Shown: in pieces, positions 7,899 to 16,353 of the stretch
Position numbering within the stretch: position 1 is the stretch's first letter
Layout of the letters: each line of letters opens with the position of its first letter
From: CAYJRR01 sp964372275 [NCBI: uncultured bacterium]
GTDB lineage: Bacteria > CAYJRR01
Assembly (NCBI GenBank): GCA_964372275.1
Contig: CAYJRR010000060.1
Location: 1-27,355, forward strand
Direction: 5' to 3'
DNA: 27,355 bases
The notes under the pieces: generated by a model
The model's database searches: none
What the model was told of the DNA's origin: nothing
Seen by the model: the letters and a program-made list of their open reading frames with translations, nothing else
Translations under genes and position numbers: made by a program

Positions 7899-10322
7899 AT
7901 GCGACGGCGATCACAGACGCCACTCCTTCCGGCGGCGGTCGCCTGCCTGGCCGGGGCGCTGGTCGGCCGTGCGGGGGTCGAGGCCCCGCCGGTGGCGGCG
8001 GCGGCGATCGGCGCTGCCGCCGGGTTGGCCGCCTGGCGCGGTTCGGCCCGGTTGGCCGGGCGAGCGGCCGTCTTGGGGCTCGCCGTCGTCGCCCTGGTCC
8101 GAGCGGGGCCGGCCGGCGGTGTCGCGGGCCGCGAGCCGTCGAGGCCTCCGTCGGCGCAACCGCTCGTTGCGTTCGAAGGCTGCCTCCGCGGGCGTGGCGA
8201 CGGCGGGCGCGGGAGGATCGTCGAGGTCCGGCCGGTCGACGGGGGCCCGGTCGCTCGCCTCCGGCTTCGTCACGCCGGGTTTCGGGAGTACCGGGGGGGA
8301 TCCCCGGGAGGCCCGGAACGGGCGATGATCGGCGACCGGATCCGGGTCGACGGGCGCCTGCGGGCCGTGGCACCGCCGCAGAACCCCGGCGAGCGCGATC
8401 GGGCGCGTGCCGACCGGGAGGCCGGGGTCGACGGCGAGCTCGTGGCGGCGGGGCCGCCGAGGATCGTGGGGCGGTGCGGCGGTCTCGACGGCCTGCTCGC
8501 GCGCGGCCGAACGCAATTCCGGCGGCTGGTCGACCGGACCTTGCCGCCGCGCGAGGCGGGTCTCGCGGCGGCGCTGGTCACCGGCGAGGTCGACGGCGTC
8601 GACGCCGGCGATCTCGACGCGCTCCGCGCCACCGGCACGGTCCACGTCTTGTCGATCTCCGGGCTGCACCTGGCGTGGGTGGCCGCGGCGGCCTTCGGCG
8701 CGTTTCGGCGGCTTTCGCTGCGCCTGTTCCCTCGCGTCGCCGAGACGCGGGACCTGCGTCTTCCCGCGGCCGCCGCGGCGCTCGCCGCCGCGACCGCCTA
8801 CGCCGCCTTCGCGGGGATGGGGATCGCCACCTCCCGTGCGCTGCTGGTCACCGCGTCGGCCGTGGCGGCGATGCACGTCGGCGGCGCCCACGGCGGATGG
8901 AACGCCTGGGCGCTCGGGTTGGCGGTGTTGACGCTCGCCGAGCCCTCGTCGATCGAGCGACCGGCCTTCGCCTTGAGTTTCCTCGCGACCGGCGGACTGC
9001 TGTCGGTGGCGGGCGGGCGGCGCGGACGGGAGTCTCCGGTGAAGGACGGCGCGACGCTCGTCCGCGCGTGGCGGCGGATGCCGGCCGCGGTGGAGCGCGG
9101 CCTGCGTGCGACCTTCGCGGCGGCGGTGGCGACGCTTCCGGCCACCGGCGCCTGGTTCGGCCGGTGGCCCGTCGTCGGTCTCGTCGCCAACGCCGCGGCG
9201 ATCCCGCTGTTCGGGGCGGGGAGCCTCCTGCCGCTCCTGGCGGCCGCCCTGGCGCAACCGTTGTGCGAGCCGGTGGCGCGGGGGCTCGTCCTGTCCGCGT
9301 ATCCCGCGCTGGCGGCCGGGCGTTTCGCGGTCGACGCGGGATCGCGTCTTCCGTACGCGTCGATCGAACGCCCGCTCTCCGTCGGTCAGGCCATCGCGCT
9401 GGGGACGGCGGTGGCGGCGTGGCTTCTCCTGCGAGGAGGTACGCGGCGGGTGGCGGTCGCGGCCGCGATCCTTGCGACGGTCGCGCAGGTCCGGTCGGTC
9501 GATCGCCCGCCTCGCCGCACCACCGCCGCCTTCCTCTCGGTCGGACAGGGGGACGCCGCCGTGGTGCGTTTCGCGACCGGCGAGGTGCTCGTCGTCGACA
9601 CCGGCCCCCCGGGCGCGGGCGCGCGCGTCCTGGTGCCCTACCTGCGGTCGGCCGGCGTGCGCCGGATCGACGCCGTAGCGATCAGCCACGCGCATCCCGA
9701 TCACACCGGCGGGTTGGAGGCGCTGGCCCGCGCCTTTCCGGTGGGCCAGCTCTGGATCGGGGGTCCGGTCGGGGCGGACCGGGCGCTCCTGGCCGGCGTG
9801 GCGCAGCTCTCGCGCCGGGGCACGCGCGCGCAGGTCGTCGGTCGCGGGGCGCCGGCGGTGCGCATCGGAGCGGCGACGATCGAGTTCGTCGGTGGCGACG
9901 CGACGCGGGGTCGGGAGGAGGCCGGCGATCGGAGCCGGCGCAACGATCGATCGCTCGTTCTGCGGGTGTCGGAGCCCGGCCTGTCGGTGTTGTTCGCGGG
10001 CGATCTCGAGCGGGCCGGCGAGGCGATCCTGGTGGAGTCGAGCCGACGCCTGCGCGCCGACGTGGTGAAGATCCCGCACCACGGATCGGGGACCGGAAGC
10101 TCCGCCGAGCTCGTCGCCCGCACCCGCCCTCGACTCGCCGTCGCATCGCTGGGGGCCGGCAATCGGTACGGCTTTCCCGACGCCGACGTGGTGGCGCGTT
10201 GGGAGCGTGCGAAGGCCGTGGTGCTGCGCACCGATCTCGTCGGGGCGATCGAGGTCCGCGGTTGCGAAGGCGAGGTCGGCGTGCCTACGATCTGCGTCCG
10301 AACGCCGGCCGGCGACGATTGA
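7899..10322 (+). CDS. comEC: ComEC/Rec2 DNA-uptake channel protein
   Basis: 807 residues from the ATG at 7899 (MRRRSQTPLLPAAVACLAGA), chosen because it places the first membrane segment at the N-terminus; no clear ribosome binding site is seen, and a TTG at 7890 is possible. ComEC carries single-stranded DNA across the inner membrane during transformation. Visible parts in order are two N-terminal membrane helices, a soluble OB-like region, the competence domain with the conserved SISGLHLAWVAA segment and many hydrophobic helices, and a C-terminal metallo-beta-lactamase-like domain. That last domain starts at FLSVGQGDAAVVRF, has HAHPDH at residues 597-602 and KIPHHGS further on, so the metal ligands of the proposed nuclease are kept. 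The stop is 2 bp before hisS. No other competence gene is in the window. Confidence 0.93.
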   Translation: MRRRSQTPLLPAAVACLAGALVGRAGVEAPPVAAAAIGAAAGLAAWRGSARLAGRAAVLGLAVVALVRAGPAGGVAGREPSRPPSAQPLVAFEGCLRGRGDGGRGRIVEVRPVDGGPVARLRLRHAGFREYRGGSPGGPERAMIGDRIRVDGRLRAVAPPQNPGERDRARADREAGVDGELVAAGPPRIVGRCGGLDGLLARGRTQFRRLVDRTLPPREAGLAAALVTGEVDGVDAGDLDALRATGTVHVLSISGLHLAWVAAAAFGAFRRLSLRLFPRVAETRDLRLPAAAAALAAATAYAAFAGMGIATSRALLVTASAVAAMHVGGAHGGWNAWALGLAVLTLAEPSSIERPAFALSFLATGGLLSVAGGRRGRESPVKDGATLVRAWRRMPAAVERGLRATFAAAVATLPATGAWFGRWPVVGLVANAAAIPLFGAGSLLPLLAAALAQPLCEPVARGLVLSAYPALAAGRFAVDAGSRLPYASIERPLSVGQAIALGTAVAAWLLLRGGTRRVAVAAAILATVAQVRSVDRPPRRTTAAFLSVGQGDAAVVRFATGEVLVVDTGPPGAGARVLVPYLRSAGVRRIDAVAISHAHPDHTGGLEALARAFPVGQLWIGGPVGADRALLAGVAQLSRRGTRAQVVGRGAPAVRIGAATIEFVGGDATRGREEAGDRSRRNDRSLVLRVSEPGLSVLFAGDLERAGEAILVESSRRLRADVVKIPHHGSGTGSSAELVARTRPRLAVASLGAGNRYGFPDADVVARWERAKAVVLRTDLVGAIEVRGCEGEVGVPTICVRTPAGDD

Positions 10323-10324
10323 CG

Positions 10325-11638
10325 ATGTCCCCCGACAAGCTTCCAAAGATCCACGCGATCCGCGGCGTGAACGACCTGTTCGCGCCCGAGGTCTACCGCT
10401 GGCAACGGCTCGAGGAGGCGGCGCGGCGGCTGTTCACCGCCTACGGCTACGACGAGATCCGGATCCCGGTGATCGAACGGACCGAGCTGTTCGCGCGGTC
10501 GATCGGCGCCGCCACCGACGTGGTGGAGAAGGAGATGTACGCCTTCGTCGACAAGGGGGGGGACCCGATCGCCCTGCGGCCGGAAGGGACGGCCGGGGTG
10601 GTCCGGGCCTTCGTCGAACACGGCCTCGCCGTCTCCGACCCGTCCTCGCGCTTCTGGTACTGCGGCCCGATGTTCCGGCACGAGCGGCCGCAGAAGGGAC
10701 GATTCCGCCAGTTCTGGCAGCTCGGCGCGGAGGCGTTCGGGGTCGCGTCCCCCCGGGTCGACGCCGAGACGTTGGCCCTGCTCCACGACTACCTGCGGGC
10801 GGCCGGAATCGACGGCGTCACGATCCGGCTGACATCGCTGGGGGACGAGGCCTGCCGTCCGCCCTACCGGCAGACGCTGACCGGATTCCTGCGCGGCGTC
10901 GAAGGGGGGTTGTGCGAGGACTGCCGCCGCCGCATCGACACCAATCCGCTCCGCGTCCTCGATTGCAAGCGCGAGGGGTGCCGGGCCGCGACGGCGGCGG
11001 CGCCGCTCCTCGTCGACCGGCTGTGCGAGCCGTGCGCCGCGCACTTCCACGAGGTGCGGCGGAACCTCGATCTGATGGAGGTGCCGTACGAGCTCGATCC
11101 GCGGATCGTGCGCGGACTCGACTACTACGTGCGCACCGCCTTCGAGCTCGTCCATCGATCGGACGCGGGTGAGGCTCTCGGAAGCCAGAACGCGATCGGA
11201 GGCGGCGGCCGCTACGACGGACTGGTCAAGGACCTGGGCGGTCCGCCCGTTCCCGGGATCGGTTTCGCCCTGGGGATGGAGCGGCTGTCGATGGTGCTCG
11301 CGGCCTCGCGCGGCGGCGGCGACGGGGCTCCGGCGTCGGTCTACCTCGCCGCGTTGGGACCGGCGGCCGGGGACCGCGCGCAGCGTCTCGCGCAGGGGCT
11401 CCGTGCGCGGGAGGTGCGCGTCGAGACCTCCTACGACGCCAAGGCCAATGCGCTGGGGAAGGAGCTGGCGCGCGCCGACAAGCGCGGGGCGAGGTTGGTG
11501 CTGATCCTGGGCGAGGCCGAGCTTGCGCGGAACGCGGTAGGGGTCAAAGATCTGCGGATCGGCGAGCAGTCGGAGCTTCCGGCGGCGGACGTGGACGCGC
11601 TCGCCGCGGAGGTCGCGCGCCGGCTTCGAGGAACGTGA
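10325..11638 (+). CDS. hisS: Histidyl-tRNA synthetase
   Basis: 437 residues from the ATG at 10325, two bases after the comEC stop, beginning SPDKLPKIHAIRGVNDLF. The enzyme charges tRNA-His with histidine. Class II motifs are intact: RTELFARSIGAATDVVEKEM, ALRPEGTAGVVRAF, motif 2 (residues about 116-135, FRHERPQKGRFRQFWQLG), the histidine-specific GLDYYVRTAFEL, GGGGRYDGLV, and motif 3 GIGFALGMERL. The insertion domain carries Cys at 197, 200, 214, 219, 234 and 237, a spacing common in bacterial HisRS. The C-terminal anticodon-binding domain runs from about residue 335. The same open frame continues far upstream through comEC only because this DNA is GC-rich; homology begins at this ATG. The stop overlaps the next start (TGATG). 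Confidence 0.97.
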   Translation: MSPDKLPKIHAIRGVNDLFAPEVYRWQRLEEAARRLFTAYGYDEIRIPVIERTELFARSIGAATDVVEKEMYAFVDKGGDPIALRPEGTAGVVRAFVEHGLAVSDPSSRFWYCGPMFRHERPQKGRFRQFWQLGAEAFGVASPRVDAETLALLHDYLRAAGIDGVTIRLTSLGDEACRPPYRQTLTGFLRGVEGGLCEDCRRRIDTNPLRVLDCKREGCRAATAAAPLLVDRLCEPCAAHFHEVRRNLDLMEVPYELDPRIVRGLDYYVRTAFELVHRSDAGEALGSQNAIGGGGRYDGLVKDLGGPPVPGIGFALGMERLSMVLAASRGGGDGAPASVYLAALGPAAGDRAQRLAQGLRAREVRVETSYDAKANALGKELARADKRGARLVLILGEAELARNAVGVKDLRIGEQSELPAADVDALAAEVARRLRGT

Positions 11639-12402
11639 TGAGATTCTTGCAAGATTTCTTCGATCGGGAGAAGCGACAGCGGTCGCGGATCCAGAGTCTC
11701 ACCAAGAAGGCCCAGCAGAAGTACGGGCAGACCGAGGACCGCTACGCCGCCGTCGACGGCTTGAAGGAGATCGGCGGCGAGGAGGCCTGGCGAGGCCTTC
11801 TGAAACGCTTCACCGTCACGGTCGACAACAAGCTCCACGACCAGGACGAGAAGAAGTACGTGTCCGACATCCTGGCCGAGCGAGGTCCGGAGATCGTGCC
11901 GCTCCTGAAGGAGTTCCTGGCGCGGGAGGTGGAGGTCACCTGGGCGGCTCGAACGCTGGCCCGCGTCGTCCCCAACGACGAGCGGGTCTCCGCGATCCTG
12001 GACTGTCTCCGGGGCCGCACCTCGGAGGAGACCGACCCGGAAAAGCTGGTGCAGCTCCTCACCGTCCTGCACGAGGAGAAGGATCCGCGCGCCATTCCGG
12101 TCGTCGCCGACTGCCTCAAGGACCTCGACGACACCGTCCGGATCGCCGCCGTCGAGACGTTGGCCACGATCGGCAGCGAGGAGGCGAGGGTTCCCCTCCT
12201 GGAGGCGCTGGTTCGGCCGGAGGAGGACAGCCAGCGCGTCGTCCACCGGATCGTCGAGATCTTCCGGGATCGGCAATGGGAGGTTCGGGGGTATCGGAAA
12301 TCGGTGGAGGAACGATTGCCCGAGCGCAACTACCTGGATCGCTCGGGGAGGATCAAGGCGCTGGAGCCCGGGAGCGCGCGAGAGCCGGAAGACGGTAGCT
12401 GA
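11638..12402 (+). CDS. HEAT-repeat protein
   Basis: 254 residues from the ATG at 11638, which overlaps the hisS stop; GAGGA lies 5 nt upstream, so translation is probably coupled to hisS. A GTG three bases earlier is possible but less likely. The sequence is almost all helical, with HEAT-like pairs such as AWRGLLKRF, AIPVVADCLKDLDDTVRIAA and VETLATIGSEEARVPLLEAL. The last is the clearest canonical repeat. The C-terminus (NYLDRSGRIKALEPG) is basic and probably disordered. There is no signal peptide or membrane segment, so it is likely a cytoplasmic interaction scaffold. Similar HEAT proteins follow hisS in some deltaproteobacteria as far as I recall, but I cannot assign a partner or function. 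Confidence 0.82.
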   Translation: MRFLQDFFDREKRQRSRIQSLTKKAQQKYGQTEDRYAAVDGLKEIGGEEAWRGLLKRFTVTVDNKLHDQDEKKYVSDILAERGPEIVPLLKEFLAREVEVTWAARTLARVVPNDERVSAILDCLRGRTSEETDPEKLVQLLTVLHEEKDPRAIPVVADCLKDLDDTVRIAAVETLATIGSEEARVPLLEALVRPEEDSQRVVHRIVEIFRDRQWEVRGYRKSVEERLPERNYLDRSGRIKALEPGSAREPEDGS

Positions 12403-12420
12403 GAGAGGACGGCGAACGGA

Positions 12421-12537
12421 GAATGGAAAATTGAAAATGGAAAACCGGCCAACCGAGGCCTCGGGTACGGGCCACCACCGCGGTGCCGGTGTTTCATTTT
12501 CCGGTTTTCCATTGTCCATTTTCCATTTTCCATTTTC
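12421..12537. repeat. AT-rich inverted repeat built from 7-bp units (TTTTCCA / TGGAAAA)
   Basis: This fills the 163-bp gap between the HEAT-repeat gene and manC. The left arm (12421-12448) has three units: TGGAAAA, TTGAAAA, TGGAAAA. The right arm (12501-12537) has about 4.7 units in the opposite sense: TTTTCCA, TTGTCCA, TTTTCCA, TTTTCCA, TTTTC. The outer 28 bp of the arms match at 25 of 28 positions when folded, ending in a perfect AATGGAAAACCGG block. The 52-bp centre is GC-rich and holds two short palindromes, CGAGGCCTCG and CACCGCGGTG. The composition is quite unlike the flanking DNA. It could be a dispersed REP-like element, a transcript-end hairpin, or both. Confidence 0.8.
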
Positions 12538-12565
12538 TTCTCCGCCAGTTTGAGACGGAGCAACG

Positions 12566-13654
12566 GTGCCGACCCGCTCCGATAATGCGACGCCCCTGCA
12601 TGCCGTGATCCTGGCGGGGGGCGGAGGGACGCGGTTGTGGCCGCTGTCCCGGCGCGCGCGTCCGAAGCAGTTCCTCGACGCGTTCGGGACGCGCCCGCTC
12701 CTCGTCGATACGTTCGCGCGTCTGTCGCCTTCGATCCCCGCCGACCGCACCTGGGTCGTCGCCGGGCGCGGGCACGCCGACGAGATCCGGCGGCTCCTGC
12801 CGGATCTACCGCCCGACCGGCTCCTGGTCGAGCCGATGGCCAAGAACACCGCCCCGGCGATCGGATTCGCCTGCGCCACGATCGCCGCGTCGGACCCCGA
12901 CGCCGTGGTGGCGGTTCTTCCGTCGGACCACGTGGTGGCCCGTCCGGAGGCCTTTCGGCGGCTGATCGAGGCGGCGGCGTCGCTCGCCGCCGAGCGGCGG
13001 ATGCTGGTGACCCTGGGGATCGTCCCCGACCATCCCGCCACCGGTTACGGCTACCTCGAGCGAGGCGAGGCGATCGGGCCGTTCGGCGGCGAGACCGCCT
13101 ACCGCGTCGCGCGCGTGGTGGAGAAACCCGATCGCGCGCGCGCCGAACGGTTCCTCGCCTCCGGGCGATATCTCTGGAACAGCGGCGTCTTCGTCTGGCG
13201 CGCGGGCGACCTCCTCGACGAGCTCGATCGCCACCTGCCCGATCTCGGCGCCGGCCTGCGCGAGCTTTCCGCCGCTCCGGCAATCGCGCGGACGGAGGTC
13301 GCCGAACGCCTGTTCGCCGCCGCATCGTCGATCTCGATCGACTACGCGGTGATGGAGCGCAGCGATCGGGTCGCGCTCTTCCCGGCCGACGTCGGGTGGG
13401 ACGACATCGGCTCCTTCCGCTCGCTCGCCCGCCGGCCCGCCGGCGAGGAGGCGGGCGTGCGCGAGCGCGTCGCCGTCGACGCCGAGCGCAATCTGGTTCA
13501 CGCACCCGGCAAGGTGGTGGCGCTGGTCGGGGTCGACGACCTGATCGTGGTCGACTCCGGCGACGCGTTGCTCGTCGTCTGCCGCGATCGCGCCGAGGAC
13601 GTGAAGAAGGTGGTCGAGGAGTTGACCCGGCGCGGCCGCACCGACCTGCTGTAG
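12566..13654 (+). CDS. manC: Mannose-1-phosphate guanylyltransferase
   Basis: 362 residues from a GTG at 12566, with CGGAG five nt upstream supporting this start. The enzyme makes GDP-mannose from mannose-1-phosphate and GTP for glycan synthesis. The nucleotidyltransferase signature GGGGTRLWPLSRRARPKQF is at residues 18-36. Further family features are EPMAKNTAPAIGFA, VLPSDHVV, GYGYLERG, VVEKPD, YLWNSGVFVWR, IDYAVMER and GWDDIGSF. The length fits the single-domain form without the phosphomannose isomerase domain of longer bifunctional enzymes. Its end (VVDSGDALLVVCRDRAEDVKKVVEEL) is typical. It is preceded by the AT-rich inverted repeat and converges on the outer-membrane gene with only 2 bp between stops, so any terminator must lie within coding sequence. 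Confidence 0.94.
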   Translation: MPTRSDNATPLHAVILAGGGGTRLWPLSRRARPKQFLDAFGTRPLLVDTFARLSPSIPADRTWVVAGRGHADEIRRLLPDLPPDRLLVEPMAKNTAPAIGFACATIAASDPDAVVAVLPSDHVVARPEAFRRLIEAAASLAAERRMLVTLGIVPDHPATGYGYLERGEAIGPFGGETAYRVARVVEKPDRARAERFLASGRYLWNSGVFVWRAGDLLDELDRHLPDLGAGLRELSAAPAIARTEVAERLFAAASSISIDYAVMERSDRVALFPADVGWDDIGSFRSLARRPAGEEAGVRERVAVDAERNLVHAPGKVVALVGVDDLIVVDSGDALLVVCRDRAEDVKKVVEELTRRGRTDLL

Positions 13655-13656
13655 CC

Positions 13657-14817
13657 CTAGAACTCGAAGGCCATGCCGATGTCGTAGGTGAAGTCGGTGA
13701 AGTTCCGGTTCCGCAGCGTCCCTTCGCCGACGACGTTGTCGTCTTCGAACGAATCCGGATAGACCTCGACGTAATGCTCGCCCGGCAGTCCGAGTGCTAC
13801 GTGTCCGCGGGCCATGGCGTGGCGCTGGAAGCGGTAGACGAACCCGAGCCGCATGTCGTATCGGAGGTACGGATCCTCCTTGACCACGTTGCCGAACCCG
13901 GTCGGTCCGCCGCCGATGCCGTCGGGTCCGTAGATGAAGCGGTTGGCGAACGTCTCGCCGCCCATCACGTACCGCCAGCCGAAGCCGACATCGCCGGCCA
14001 GCTTCAGGCCGTCGCTCTTGCGCTCGAAGGCGACCACCTCGGTGCCGAAGAAGGTCCCCCACTGGTCGCCGGGATTGAACTCCTCGACATCTTCGGCGCT
14101 GGCCGAGGCGGCGCCGCGGTTGGTGTAGAAGAAGACGAGGTAGGGGTCGAACAGCCGCACTCGCTTGCTGAACGCCGTCGCGAGCTGGATGTCGAACCCC
14201 GGCGTGCCGGCCGGCGCCTCCTTCTCCTCCGGATCGGTCGACGGATAGATCTCGTAGGAGCCCGGGATCCGGACGCTGGCTTCGACCGTCCAGCTGGAGA
14301 CGTCCCCCGTCTCGCGCGCCTCCGAGAGTAGCGCGTAGCGCGCGCCGAAGGTGGTGTCGGCGATCCCCCGGCGGCGCTCCGTCTGGTAGGCGCCGCCGGT
14401 CGGGGCGCTTCCGGTGAAGTCGATCGCCTCCCATCGCACGCGGTCCCAGGCGTCGAACGACGAGCGGAGGAAGACGTCGAGCGCGTGCCAGGCCCCGAAT
14501 CGCAGGTCGACGTCGATGACGTTCCGGATCTCGTCGCGCGCCCCGGTCTTGGTCAGGGTGCCGTCGGTGTCCTGCTGGACGTACACCCCTTGCAGCTTTT
14601 GCCCCCGGAACGAGATTCCGCTCTCGAAGTGCAGGAACGGAGTTACGGCGGTGGCGTCGGATGCGGCGGCCGGTCCGGCCGCGCCGATCGCGACGATCGC
14701 CGCCCACGAGGGCAACGCCGCGCGCCACCACGCCCACCGTTGCCGCCGGCGGCCGAGACGTCGGGTCCCCCCCGGAACTACCTTCCGTCGTGCCGCCGCG
14801 ACATCCTCTCCTCTCAA
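13657..14817 (-). CDS. Predicted outer-membrane beta-barrel protein
   Basis: 386 residues from a TTG at 14817. After a basic n-region (GRRRQRWAWWRAALPSW) comes a signal core, IVAIGAAGPAAASDA, with likely cleavage near AAAS. The mature part alternates polar and aromatic residues in strands (YLVFFYTNRG, DVGFGWRYVMGG, YDMRLGFVYRF) and ends in Phe (DIGMAFEF), the usual C-terminal signal for barrel insertion. I do not recognise a named family; transport of a hydrophobic substrate is one possibility. The start is uncertain: an ATG at 14804 with a good GGAG is out of frame and soon meets a stop, and a second in-frame TTG lies just before the signal core. It is divergent from the GH18 gene. Confidence 0.75.
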   Translation of the reverse strand: MRGEDVAAARRKVVPGGTRRLGRRRQRWAWWRAALPSWAAIVAIGAAGPAAASDATAVTPFLHFESGISFRGQKLQGVYVQQDTDGTLTKTGARDEIRNVIDVDLRFGAWHALDVFLRSSFDAWDRVRWEAIDFTGSAPTGGAYQTERRRGIADTTFGARYALLSEARETGDVSSWTVEASVRIPGSYEIYPSTDPEEKEAPAGTPGFDIQLATAFSKRVRLFDPYLVFFYTNRGAASASAEDVEEFNPGDQWGTFFGTEVVAFERKSDGLKLAGDVGFGWRYVMGGETFANRFIYGPDGIGGGPTGFGNVVKEDPYLRYDMRLGFVYRFQRHAMARGHVALGLPGEHYVEVYPDSFEDDNVVGEGTLRNRNFTDFTYDIGMAFEF

Positions 14818-14863
14818 ACGATCGACCCCCGGAGCCCGTCGTGGGTGGCTACTTTCTTCAGAG

Positions 14864-14890
14864 TTGACGGCAATTTGCAGCGAGAGTCAA
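14864..14890. promoter_or_regulatory. Possible divergent promoter elements
   Basis: TTGAC at 14864-14868 faces GTCAA at 14886-14890, so each strand carries a -35-like TTGAC in the 138-bp spacer between the barrel gene and the GH18 gene. No good -10 lies at standard spacing on either strand (TCAAGG and TCAACT at 17 nt), so this may equally be a protein-binding inverted repeat. The rest of the spacer shows nothing else I can name. Confidence 0.25.
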
Positions 14891-14955
14891 GGCGGCGGTC
14901 GGGCGTGCCGAATCACCATTCATTTCCACGCACGGATCTTGTAAGAGATTGCGAC

Positions 14956-16344
14956 ATGGGGATGTGGGGAATTCTCGCCGTCGCCGTCGTCGCGTCGATC
15001 GGCGCCGAATCGTCCGCGCGTTCGCGCTCCCGGGGGGAGTCCCCCCAAGCCCCCCTTCCGGTGACGCGCGAGCAGGCGGCGGAGGCGGCGCTTTCGCGCA
15101 AGGTCCATCCGCGGCGCAGTCACGCGGTGCCGCTCGCCGGGCGCGCGGTGCTGTCGCACGCCGTCTTCGGCTACCTCCCCGACTGGCGCGACGAGTACCT
15201 CTCCGAGATCCGTTTCGAGCAGCTCTCGCACATCGCCTACTTCACCGGCGGCTGTACGCCCGACGGCGGCTATTCGCCCGGCGGGTGGCCGTTCGACGAG
15301 CTGACCCAGCTCGCGCACGCAGCGGGGACGAAGGTGATGCTCGTCGTCCCGTGCTTCACCGAGGCCAAGATCCACGCCGTGCTGGCGACGCCGTCGTCCC
15401 GGGCGGCGTTCATCGGCGCCGTCGTCGACGCCGTCGCGAGCGGGCTGCCGATCGACGGCGTCGACCTCGACTTCGAGCAGATGGCCGGCCATCACCTCGG
15501 CGACTTTCCGGAGTTCGCGGCGGAGTTGGCGGCGGCGGTCCGCCAGGTCCTCCCGGAGGCCGAGTTCTCGGCGGCGCTGCCGCCGGTCGACTGGAGCGTC
15601 GCCTACGACTACCCGGCGCTGGCCGAGGTTCTCGACCACCTGATCATCATGGGCTACGGCTACCACTGGAGCGGCGGCAATCCCGGGCCGGTCTCGCCGC
15701 TCGACTACGAAGGGAGCCCGTGGCAGGGCTACACCTACGACCTCGACTGGTCGATCGACGACTACCTGAACGCGATCGACGATCCGTCGAAGAACGGGAA
15801 GGTGCTCCTCGGCCTCCCGTACTACGGCATCGACTGGCCCTCGACCGACTTCTCGATCCCCGGGACGAAGACGGCGAACGGCAGCTCGCGGATCTATGCG
15901 GTCTCCGCCGAGTGGACCGACGGCGGCGGCAAGGAGCTCGATTCGGCATCGCAGACCAACTACTTCTTCTACGACGAAGGCGGACCGCGCCAGCTCTGGT
16001 TCGACGATGCGTCGACGCTCGGGATGAAGTACGCCGCGGCGAAGGGGCGCGGGCTCGGCGGCGTGGCGATCTGGGCGATCACGTACGACGCCGGTCGGAC
16101 CGAGCTGTGGGATGCGTTGCAGGCGTCGTTCGGTCCGTTCGAGCCCGGGGACGACGACGACGACGACGACACCGGCGGCGGCGGCGACGACGACGACTCG
16201 GTCGGTGGAGACGGCGGGGGTGACGGCCGCCGCCGCGGATGTGACGTCTCGCTGCCCGCGACGCGCTCCCCGCCGGCGATCGTGGCCGCTCTGGCGCCGT
16301 TGGCGGCCGCCGCCTGGGTTGCGCGCCGACGCCGCGCACGGTAA
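14956..16344 (+). CDS. Secreted GH18 (chitinase-like) protein with MYXO-CTERM-like tail
   Basis: 462 residues from the ATG at 14956. The first 21 residues form a short signal peptide (GILAVAVVASIGAESSA). Directly after it, residues 20-34 are encoded by a copy of the 45-bp palindromic element. The GH18 TIM barrel follows: FGYLPDWRDEYL, SHIAYFTGG, and the catalytic DGVDLDFE at residues 167-174 with E174 as proton donor, then MGYGYHW, LGLPYYGIDW and GVAIWAI. This suggests hydrolysis of chitin, peptidoglycan or a related glycan. The C-terminus is an Asp/Gly-rich linker, RRRGCDVSLP, a hydrophobic stretch and RRRRAR, the layout of MYXO-CTERM-type sorting tails that anchor or sort surface proteins. 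Activity and substrate are inferred from family only. Confidence 0.88.
   Translation: MGMWGILAVAVVASIGAESSARSRSRGESPQAPLPVTREQAAEAALSRKVHPRRSHAVPLAGRAVLSHAVFGYLPDWRDEYLSEIRFEQLSHIAYFTGGCTPDGGYSPGGWPFDELTQLAHAAGTKVMLVVPCFTEAKIHAVLATPSSRAAFIGAVVDAVASGLPIDGVDLDFEQMAGHHLGDFPEFAAELAAAVRQVLPEAEFSAALPPVDWSVAYDYPALAEVLDHLIIMGYGYHWSGGNPGPVSPLDYEGSPWQGYTYDLDWSIDDYLNAIDDPSKNGKVLLGLPYYGIDWPSTDFSIPGTKTANGSSRIYAVSAEWTDGGGKELDSASQTNYFFYDEGGPRQLWFDDASTLGMKYAAAKGRGLGGVAIWAITYDAGRTELWDALQASFGPFEPGDDDDDDDTGGGGDDDDSVGGDGGGDGRRRGCDVSLPATRSPPAIVAALAPLAAAAWVARRRRAR
15013..15057 (+). repeat. Copy A of the 45-bp two-hairpin element (in GH18 gene)
   Basis: Two adjacent hairpins define the element: GCGCG-TT-CGCGC, then GGGGGG-AGT-CCCCCC, followed by AAG and a C-run. 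It is read in the frame giving SARSRSRGESPQAPL, immediately after the signal peptide, without disturbing the frame. This copy has six rather than seven Cs in the last run. Confidence 0.85.
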
Positions 16345-16353
16345 GAGAGCGTC

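Noticed and set aside
8293-8325. Possible very degraded reverse copy of the 45-bp element inside comEC
   Set aside because: It has a G-run, TCCCC and GGGAG in the right order but needs several gaps, so the similarity may be only base composition.
7571-10324. Upstream extension of the hisS frame through comEC
   Set aside because: The sequence is low-complexity Arg/Gly/Ala and overlaps a clearly real gene; HisRS homology starts at the ATG at 10325.
14760-14780. A C-run near the start of the beta-barrel gene resembling the element core
   Set aside because: Only about 12 bases match and the first hairpin is missing.
14780-14804. ATG at 14804 (minus strand) with a strong GGAG as the start of the barrel gene
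   Set aside because: It is out of frame with the barrel protein and reaches TAG after eight codons.
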